Source of the DNA: Planctomycetota bacterium
Lineage (GTDB): Bacteria > Planctomycetota > Phycisphaerae > WQYP01
DNA: 15,223 nt
Direction: 5' to 3'
Assembly: GCA_023489375.1 (NCBI GenBank)
Contig: JAMDCX010000018.1
Coordinates: 1-15,223, forward strand
The notes below the pieces were generated by a model. The model worked only from the letters and a program-made list of their open reading frames with translations. It was not told the DNA's origin and did no database searches. Numbering within the stretch: the stretch's first letter is position 1; every line of letters starts with the position of its first letter. Positions 8,029 to 12,807 of this stretch are shown here, in pieces. The translations under genes and the position numbers were made by a program.

Positions 8029-9333
8029 TCATACCTTCTTTCTCGTTGCGGCTTGTTCATCCATAAGCCGCGCCACTTCCATGCAGTCTTTATCTCCTCG
8101 CCCGCTTAAATTAATAATTAAAGTCTGATTCTTGTGCATTCGTCCAGCCTTTTTGATCGCAAAAGCCACCGCGTGCGCAGATTCTAAGGCGGGAATAATT
8201 CCTTCCAGCTTGGAGAGAATATTAAAAGCCTCCAAAGCCTCGGTATCGGTAATCGACGTATAGCTGACGCGCTGTGTGTCTTTCCAGTACGCGTGTTCCG
8301 GCCCCACTCCGGGATAATCCAATCCGGCGCTGATACTATGTACATCTGAGGTCTGGCCGTCATCACTTTGCAAAACATAGGATAGCGAGCCATGCAGCAC
8401 CCCCGGCTGGCCCATGCTTAGTGAAGCGGCATGTTGCCCCAGCCCTGTGCCGCGCCCGCCGGCTTCTACGCCAAACAGAGCCACCTGCGTATCGTCAATA
8501 AATGGATAAAACATCCCGGCCGCATTGGAACCGCCGCCCACACAGGCTACAATCGCGTCCGGCAGGCGCCCCAGCATTTCCAGGGCTTGCGCTCGCGTCT
8601 CTTTCCCGATAATACTCTGGAAATCCCGCACGATCAGTGGAAACGGATGCGGTCCGACCACGCTTCCGATGATGTAATGTGTGTGGCTCACCGACCCCAT
8701 CCAGTCCCGCATGGCTTCATTGGTGGCATCTTTTAATGTGCGCGATCCACTTTCCACCGGCACCACTTGTGCTCCCAACAGCCGCATCCGGAACACATTC
8801 AGGGATTGACGCCGAATATCTTCGGCGCCCATGTATACATCACATTGCAGCCCAAACGCCGCCGCCGCTGTAGCTGTAGCTACGCCATGCTGTCCTGCAC
8901 CGGTTTCCGCGATCACCCGTTTTTTCTTCATTCGTAATGTCAGTAAAGCTTGGCCGATGGTATTGTTTATTTTATGGGCACCCGTGTGGGCGAGGTCTTC
9001 CCGTTTAAGATAAATTTTGGCTCCGCCCACCAATTCCGTTAGCTGTCGGGCAAAGTAAAGAGGGGTTTTTCGCCCCGCAAAATCTCGTAAGTAATAGTCC
9101 AGTTTCTGCTGAAAAGCTGGATCGTTTTTAGCCCGCTGGTATTCTTCCGCCAATTGGCTTACCGCGGCCATGAGTGTTTCCGGCACATATACGCCGCCAT
9201 AGGGGCCGAAATGTCCCTGCGAATTCGGTACTTGACTGGTGGCTCGGGCGATACCAACCGCCTGGCTTATGGTATGCGATGAAAGCCGTCTGGCATCGGA
9301 TACGCAAGACGCAACAACCGTCGTGGAATTCAT
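8029..9333 (-). CDS. trpB: Tryptophan synthase beta chain
   Basis: PLP enzyme that condenses indole with serine to make tryptophan, normally in complex with TrpA. 434 residues from the chosen start. Seen: [11 protein letters not shown] (42-52); HTGAHKINN with PLP Lys121; AETGAGQHG with Glu143, the catalytic acid/base; and the phosphate loop VGGGSNAAG (265-273). It has about 33 extra N-terminal residues relative to E. coli. The ATG at 9333 has AGGAG (9339-9343) 5 bases upstream and lies about 20 bases downstream of the predicted transcription start. The alternative ATG at 9354 falls at that start site and is disfavoured. No trpA is in the window; its only downstream partner is the lipoprotein gene. 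Confidence 0.96.
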   Translation of the reverse strand: MNSTTVVASCVSDARRLSSHTISQAVGIARATSQVPNSQGHFGPYGGVYVPETLMAAVSQLAEEYQRAKNDPAFQQKLDYYLRDFAGRKTPLYFARQLTELVGGAKIYLKREDLAHTGAHKINNTIGQALLTLRMKKKRVIAETGAGQHGVATATAAAAFGLQCDVYMGAEDIRRQSLNVFRMRLLGAQVVPVESGSRTLKDATNEAMRDWMGSVSHTHYIIGSVVGPHPFPLIVRDFQSIIGKETRAQALEMLGRLPDAIVACVGGGSNAAGMFYPFIDDTQVALFGVEAGGRGTGLGQHAASLSMGQPGVLHGSLSYVLQSDDGQTSDVHSISAGLDYPGVGPEHAYWKDTQRVSYTSITDTEALEAFNILSKLEGIIPALESAHAVAFAIKKAGRMHKNQTLIINLSGRGDKDCMEVARLMDEQAATRKKV

Positions 9334-9359
9334 GTTAACTCCTGCCTTAACCATACTTT

Positions 9360-9389
9360 ATCATAGGAGCATACGGTTGCTTTATGCAA
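9360..9389 (-). promoter_or_regulatory. Probable trpB promoter
   Basis: On the minus strand TTGCAT (9384-9389) and TATGAT (9360-9365) are separated by 18 bases, matching sigma-70 consensus at 4/6 and 5/6. Transcription would start near 9352, giving a leader of about 20 bases with AGGAG before the ATG at 9333. There is no room for an attenuator leader peptide. Confidence 0.45.
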
Positions 9390-9550
9390 ATTCCGCATCG
9401 ATTCATCCGCGGATGTGAGTATGACGTTGTCACGTCAAAAAATCGTATCCGTTCAGGGGGCTATAACCGTGAATAATAAACAATGAATAATGAGTAATGA
9501 ATAGAATACAGGAGTAGCATTTAGCATTTAGGAGAAGAGACAGTGAAAAT

Positions 9551-9576
9551 GCGAGCCGGTGGGTTTATCTCACCGG
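9551..9576 (-). repeat. 26-bp palindromic repeat (copy 2)
   Basis: On the minus strand it matches 779-804 at 25 of 26 positions. In this copy the inverted arms CCGGTG and CACCGG pair perfectly. Confidence 0.75.
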
Positions 9577-9587
9577 ATATGTAACGC

Positions 9588-9604
9588 CGCGACTGTGGGT
9601 CGCG
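9588..9604. repeat. Hairpin in element B
   Basis: CGCGAC (9588-9593) and GTCGCG (9599-9604) form a perfect 6-bp stem around TGTGG. No T run follows. Confidence 0.6.
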
Positions 9605-9627
9605 CCACCGATTAGATTTGATATATC

Positions 9628-9716
9628 AATAACAATGAACAACGAGCAATGAGCAACGAGAAACGAACAACAGGGTGATTTATCACAACGACACAACGAC
9701 ACGACGACACAACGGC
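9628..9716 (-). repeat. Short tandem CAACGA-type tracts
   Basis: The plus strand reads imperfect 7-base units AACAACGAGCAATGAGCAAC (9632-9651), continuing to 9674. Then come CACAACGACACAACGACACG-type 8-base units (9684-9716). The reverse complements occur at 129-146, 308-333, 521-540 and 710-728. They are non-coding tandem or dispersed short repeats. Confidence 0.6.
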
Positions 9717-9724
9717 GGTTGCAG

Positions 9725-9807
9725 TTGGCTATAAGAAGGTGATGAAACAAAGAGGTTACAGGGGGCAGTTATTTCTGCGTATCTCCGCTTCCTCTGTTGT
9801 AAAAAAC
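9725..9807 (+). repeat. 83-bp direct repeat, left copy
   Basis: Starts TTGGCTATAAGAAGGTGATG and ends TCTGTTGTAAAAAAC. It matches 12431-12513 at 80 of 83 positions in the same orientation. The two copies bracket the accessory genes. Its reverse complement carries the ACAGAGGAAGCGGAGA string related to 211-241. Confidence 0.9.
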
Positions 9808-9818
9808 ATTGATCAGAA

Positions 9819-9897
9819 AACCATTGCGATCCTGTGCTTTTAAGTGTAGCGCAGTGCCACATCTCATTAAAGTCGCCAGGCCGTCTCATTATTCATT
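9819..9897 (-). repeat. 70-bp repeat (copy 2, in element B)
   Basis: Reverse-complement copy of 449-518, about 85% identical by hand alignment and including the identical CTGCGCTACACTTAAAAG. It is again joined to AATGAATAATGAG, at 9885-9897. Confidence 0.75.
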
Positions 9898-10104
9898 GCG
9901 GCGCGGCCGAGGGTGGGCGATGTTGGTGGCCGGGCTATGAACGGTTACCAATTTATTTATGCGCGATTCCTAAGTAAGATTGCTGCCGAGGCCATGGCCT
10001 GATGAACGAATCTAATTTGACGGCATGGCTTGGTCGTTTATCATAAACATAGTTGGAAATCTGGATTGTTTAATATGCAACAACGGCATTTAACAACTTC
10101 AAAC

Positions 10105-10296
10105 ATGACGCTTACAGTAATCGACAATAATCTCGCCCGCGGTAGGCGGCAAGACTGGATTGACCTTCGGCATGACGTATTAAATTATAGTGCCGTTGCC
10201 GGAAAAGTCGTTCGAGTATGCATGGCGCATCTGCCGGGTACATACACGCAGCGCTATCATTATTGGATGCTTTATGTCTACAAACATTCAATCTGA
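10105..10296 (+). CDS. Small hypothetical protein overlapping the nucleotidyltransferase
   Basis: 63 residues from ATG 10105 (MTLTVIDNNLARG). I do not recognise a family. Composition looks coding (DWIDLRHDVLNYSAVAGKVV, then TQRYHYWMLYV), with basic and aromatic residues and no membrane segment. Its end overlaps the next ATG (10274) by 23 bases in another frame, which suggests translational coupling, as in two-gene toxin or abortive-infection cassettes. No good ribosome binding site is seen, and an in-frame ATG at 10075 is also possible. The competing open frame from 10190, in phase with the nucleotidyltransferase, is the main alternative. Confidence 0.4.
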   Translation: MTLTVIDNNLARGRRQDWIDLRHDVLNYSAVAGKVVRVCMAHLPGTYTQRYHYWMLYVYKHSI

Positions 10297-10489
10297 TTGG
10301 GAGCGGCTGCTGCTGGCCGATGCCCGATTTCAGTGGCTTTTCCCTGGATATACGCTTGTTGGCGGTACCGCATCGGCGGTTCATACCGGGTATCGTTTCT
10401 CCAATGATGCTGACTACGTTTTAATGGATATGCGTTCCCGGTTTGATCATATTCTGGAGGAACTCGAGTCCGTGGAGTGTGTAGGGTGA
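10274..10489 (+). pseudogene. Truncated nucleotidyltransferase (AbiEii/DUF1814-like)
   Basis: 71 residues keep only the N-terminal core of a nucleotidyltransferase fold: YTLVGGTASAVHTGYRFS, where the GG pair (30-31) is the nucleotide-binding loop, then NDAD (44-47) with the two metal-binding aspartates. Relatives of the AbiEii type are usually about 200 residues or more. Here the frame stops at TGA 10487-10489 right after the helix ELESVE, so the C-terminal half is missing. A stretch in another frame (PVMLKSFNGI, after 10539) faintly resembles what might follow, so a frameshift is possible. I judge it a remnant, although a minimal MNT-type protein cannot be excluded. Confidence 0.55.
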
Positions 10490-10547
10490 GGCGGCGCTAG
10501 CGTTGGTTGGCCTGCGGTCTCTGTGCTCAAAGTTGAATGGACCGGTG

Positions 10548-10988
10548 ATGCTGAAATCCTTCAACGGTATTATTAAAAACGGAACGGGATCAGCAACAAC
10601 AAATCTCCAAAAGCAAATTCCGTTCATTGCAAAACAATTTCCCGAAATCGCTGATGTATACAGAGGCACAATCAATATCCAATTGTAATCAAAAGATTTC
10701 CGAGTTTCTTCACCGGACTTTATAACCAAAGCCATCGATTGGAGGAATGGCCATACGCAGGATAAGAAAGCGGATGGTCCTGAGGTCTTCCATTTCACGC
10801 GTATCTGTATCCAACCAGCAAATATGCCAAGGTATTGCGTGTGGATATATGGGCCACAACAGTCGCCGCATCTGAAAGAACCTGGCTATATTGAGGTGAT
10901 CGCTCAGACCAAGATTGAGGGTTGTCAGGTTGAAAACACGTGCATCTTGTTCATTGACGACGCAAAGTTGGATACGGCGGGTAGGTAA
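10548..10988 (+). pseudogene. Hypothetical gene interrupted by one in-frame TAA
   Basis: From ATG 10548 the frame runs 46 codons (MLKSFNGIIKNGTG ... YRGTINIQL), meets TAA at 10686-10688, then stays open for 99 more codons with clearly protein-like sequence (DFRVSSPDFITKAIDW, then VFHFTRICIQPANMPRYCVW and CILFIDDAKL) to TAA 10986-10988. The simplest reading is a 146-residue protein with one nonsense change (for example GAA or CAA to TAA). GxIxxGxG at the start and GTINIQL resemble the cradle-loop barrel of CTP-dependent riboflavin kinases, where a PGTLNV-type motif follows a similar start. That is a weak resemblance, not an assignment. There is no recoding signal that I can see. Confidence 0.6.
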
Positions 10989-11314
10989 AATCACTATTAA
11001 TTGTTCCGTTGACAAGTCGGCAGCTATGTGGGCGGGAGTTTTCATGGAGCATGGGGGGGAATCACTGTTCAATATTTTCTGACGATATTGAGTTGGATGC
11101 GTCGCGGAGGCGGGGCAACGGAATTTTATGTTAGAACGACGACACTCCATCCGCCGGCGTTGGACCGCCGATCCCGGAGTACAGGGACGGTTATGTGGGA
11201 CAGCATTGTCAATATTGTTTGGAGTTGGGCAGTCACTTTACAACATTGAGCGCACTGCAAACAGACATGGCGGGTCTATTTCGGTTAAAATGCGGCGGTG
11301 TTGGTAGCAGAATT
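10989..11314 (+). other. Gene-free gap before the kinase gene
   Basis: 326 bp without a supported gene. From a TAG at 11131-11133 to the kinase ATG the kinase frame stays open (61 codons, including PPIPEYRDGYVGQHCQYCLE). This is either an alternative longer N-terminus starting at GTG 11195 or ATG 11267, or the tail of a decayed gene. No promoter could be named with confidence. Confidence 0.4.
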
Positions 11315-11839
11315 ATGAGTTTGAAAAAACGCATCGTGATTATTGCGGGCCCCAATGGGGCTGGTAAAACAACGCTTGCCCGGGAGTTTTTGCTTCGCGA
11401 GGCACAATGCCCCGATTTTATCAACGCTGATTTGATCGCGCAGGGCCTTTCGCCGCTAATCCCGGAGGCTGCGGCGGTGGAGGCGGCTCGCATTATGCTG
11501 GATCGTATGGACAAAATGACGGCAATTGGTAGAAGTTTTGCCTTTGAGACTACACTTGCGGGGAGAACATACGTTCATCGTATTCGGGAATGGCAGGCAA
11601 CAGGTTATACGGTGAAAATTGTGTTTTTGCGGTTGCCATATGTTGAATTGGCACTCCGACGTGTGAGATCGCGTGTGTTGCAGGGTGGGCATGACGTGCC
11701 CGTGGAGGTCATACGTTCACGTTTCACGGCTGGCTGGAAAAACTTTCTTGAAATTTATCGCCCACTTGTGGACGAGTGGATAATATATGATTGTGCGGGC
11801 GATACGCCGCAGCCGCTTGAGTTTGGAGAATCGTCATGA
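11315..11839 (+). CDS. Zeta-toxin-like P-loop kinase
   Basis: 174 residues. Seen: Walker A GPNGAGKT (12-19) directly after beta-1 (RIVIIA); FINADLIAQGLSP (35-47) with the Asp39 position used by zeta kinases; SFAFETTLAG (74-83); and the lid/arginine region RVRSRVLQGGHDVPVEVIRS (116-135), then RF and NFLEIYRPLVDEW. Zeta/PezT proteins phosphorylate UDP-N-acetylglucosamine and poison cell-wall synthesis; for this subgroup the substrate is unproven. It is shorter than plasmid zeta (287). Start chosen at ATG 11315 because family members begin a few residues before beta-1; GTG 11195 and ATG 11267 are alternatives. The stop overlaps the next ATG (ATGA), so the two are surely one operon. Confidence 0.85.
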   Translation: MSLKKRIVIIAGPNGAGKTTLAREFLLREAQCPDFINADLIAQGLSPLIPEAAAVEAARIMLDRMDKMTAIGRSFAFETTLAGRTYVHRIREWQATGYTVKIVFLRLPYVELALRRVRSRVLQGGHDVPVEVIRSRFTAGWKNFLEIYRPLVDEWIIYDCAGDTPQPLEFGESS

Positions 11840-12156
11840 GAAATCGCAATCTTCCGAAAGATCCAGATTTGCTGGGTGCTCTGCCCGCTCTTCGCCGCGC
11901 TGCTCGCGAAGCTTTGCGATTGGCTATTGCGACCGGTACGCCGTGTTATGTTGTGCGTGACGGTAAGATCGTCAACATTGCGGCAAAGCGTTTGGTTATC
12001 AGGCAAGCAAGATCGCAGGCACGGCAGCTTGCACGCGTTAGCGGTACGCCGCTGGCAGCAGTATGTGATGGTAAAGGTGTTCGTACTGGAATATCCAAAA
12101 AGACTTCCAGATTTGTTAGAAAAAAAAGGCGCGGGCGCATGAGAGATTCGCGGTAG
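11836..12156 (+). CDS. Small basic partner protein with two tandem motif copies
   Basis: 106 residues, starting in the ATGA overlap with the kinase stop, so translation is coupled. I recognise no named family. It contains two copies of one unit 36 residues apart: residues 23-46 (LAIATGTPCYVVRDGKIV) and 59-82 (LARVSGTPLAAVCDGKGV). They share A..LA...GTP...V.DGK.V. The tail (88-106) is strongly basic (KKTSRFVRKKRRGRMR), suggesting nucleic-acid binding or charge neutralisation. By position it is a candidate antitoxin or chaperone for the kinase, although in classical epsilon-zeta systems the antitoxin comes first. Codon 12154 is TAG; the same frame then stays open to about 12375 but shows nothing recognisable. 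Confidence 0.65.
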   Translation: MRNRNLPKDPDLLGALPALRRAAREALRLAIATGTPCYVVRDGKIVNIAAKRLVIRQARSQARQLARVSGTPLAAVCDGKGVRTGISKKTSRFVRKKRRGRMRDSR

Positions 12157-12321
12157 ATTATCAATAAAGCAACGAGGCTCAAAGAGAATGGAGATATCCG
12201 GGTTGACCAACCACAGGATTCCGAGCTGGAGATTCGAGAGCGAATGGTTCGTGGAAGGCGATTCTGGACAGGTGATCGCCGAAGGAAGTTCAGCGGGAGG
12301 TGGCAGTTGGCACAACGGAGT

Positions 12322-12353
12322 TTTGGCCAGCCCCATAAGGTAGGCTGGCCAAA
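12322..12353. repeat. Perfect 11-bp inverted repeat downstream of the kinase operon
   Basis: TTTGGCCAGCC (12322-12332) and GGCTGGCCAAA (12343-12353) are perfect inverted arms around a 10-base loop. It would make a very stable hairpin about 165 bp after the operon. No T run follows on either strand, so it is not a textbook terminator but could act as one or protect the 3' end. The rest of 12157-12430 holds only a doubtful 51-codon frame (12188-12343, MEISGLTNHRIPSWRF...) with no known relatives to my eye. Confidence 0.65.
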
Positions 12354-12430
12354 GCCGCGTCCGCTGCTTGGATAGTGGCTAAGACATCCCTTTGTTTTCA
12401 CCCGCTTGACTTTCTTAGAAGAGGTTACTT

Positions 12431-12513
12431 TTGGCTGTAAGAAGGTGATGAAACAAAGAGGTTACAGGGGGCAGTTATCTATGCGTATCTCCGCTTCCTC
12501 TGTTGTAAAAAAC
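12431..12513 (+). repeat. 83-bp direct repeat, right copy
   Basis: 80/83 identical to 9725-9807, same orientation. The last base abuts the boundary motif GTAACCGTTCAC of element D. The left copy instead abuts unrelated sequence and the 70-bp repeat, so the repeats have been shuffled as discrete blocks. Confidence 0.9.
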
Positions 12514-12792
12514 GTAACCGTTCACAAGCCAGAAGGAGAAGTTAAGGTATGGTTGGGTGCAGCCATATTTTTTTGGCAAAAGTCAATATTCTGGGATCGC
12601 GGGCGTCTCGCCCGCCGTTGCTCCCCAAAGAGAGGTACCGAGAAAGCCGAATGCGGAAAATCCGCCTGTTCAGTTCGAGGAGGAGGGCCACAGCAGAAAT
12701 TGTGCTGTTGCGGCCTGTACACTAACCGGATAACCTATATCTTTACAGCTGCCATTTAGATCCAAGCACAGTTACAGCCCGTGAACGGTTAC
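12514..12792. repeat. Intergenic element D, bounded by inverted motifs and rich in hairpins
   Basis: 279 bp between GTAACCGTTCACAA (12514-12527, 12/14) and a perfect CCGTGAACGGTTAC (12779-12792) only 15 bp after the rhamnosidase stop. Inside are three short hairpins: GCGGGCG-TCT-CGCCCGC (12599-12615, 7-bp perfect stem), GCGGA-AAA-TCCGC (12653-12665), and ACAGCA..TGCTGT (12690-12708) with flanking GGCC pairing. Read on the minus strand, hairpins and spacing are compatible with a structured transcript at the 3' end of the rhamnosidase mRNA. A minus-strand 66-codon frame (12522-12722) is judged spurious. Confidence 0.6.
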
Positions 12793-12807
12793 CGATTACA
12801 TTATTGC

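Larger units (their letters stand above)
9445..9948 (-). repeat. Composite intergenic element B, inverted copy of element A
   Basis: 504 bp without a gene, bounded by GTATCCGTTCAGGG (9445-9458, 12/14 to the motif) and CTATGAACGGTTAC (9935-9948, 12/14), facing each other. Read on the minus strand the modules are AATGAATAATGAG, the 70-bp repeat, an 83-bp repeat, GTCGTTGTGTCGTTGTG-type units (9684-9716), GTTGCTCATTGCTCGTTG-type units (9628-9674), a hairpin, the 26-bp repeat, and CATTACTCATTATTCATTG. Apart from the 83-bp block and one hairpin/tract order change, this is the order in element A. Adjacent 9949-10104 contains nothing I can name. Confidence 0.7.

Noticed and set aside
9334..9354. Upstream trpB start at ATG 9354
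   Set aside because: AGGAG is ideally spaced for the ATG at 9333, and the predicted transcription start falls at about 9352.
9628..9716. Short tandem tracts as a possible CRISPR array
   Set aside because: Units are 7-8 bases, contiguous, and have no spacers; no cas gene is present.
11195..11314. Longer N-terminus for the zeta-like kinase (GTG 11195)
   Set aside because: The extra 40 residues precede the P-loop strand with no family counterpart, and the ATG at 11315 puts beta-1 at the normal distance from the start.
12188..12343. 51-codon frame downstream of the kinase operon
   Set aside because: It ends inside the inverted repeat, has no clear ribosome binding site and no recognisable features; not enough support for a gene call.
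12322..12353. Intrinsic terminator for the kinase operon
   Set aside because: The stem is perfect but no T run follows on either strand, and it lies about 165 bp beyond the last stop; kept only as an inverted repeat.
9725..12513. Classical insertion sequence or integrative element
   Set aside because: No transposase, integrase, resolvase or tRNA attachment site was found; only direct repeats flank the block.
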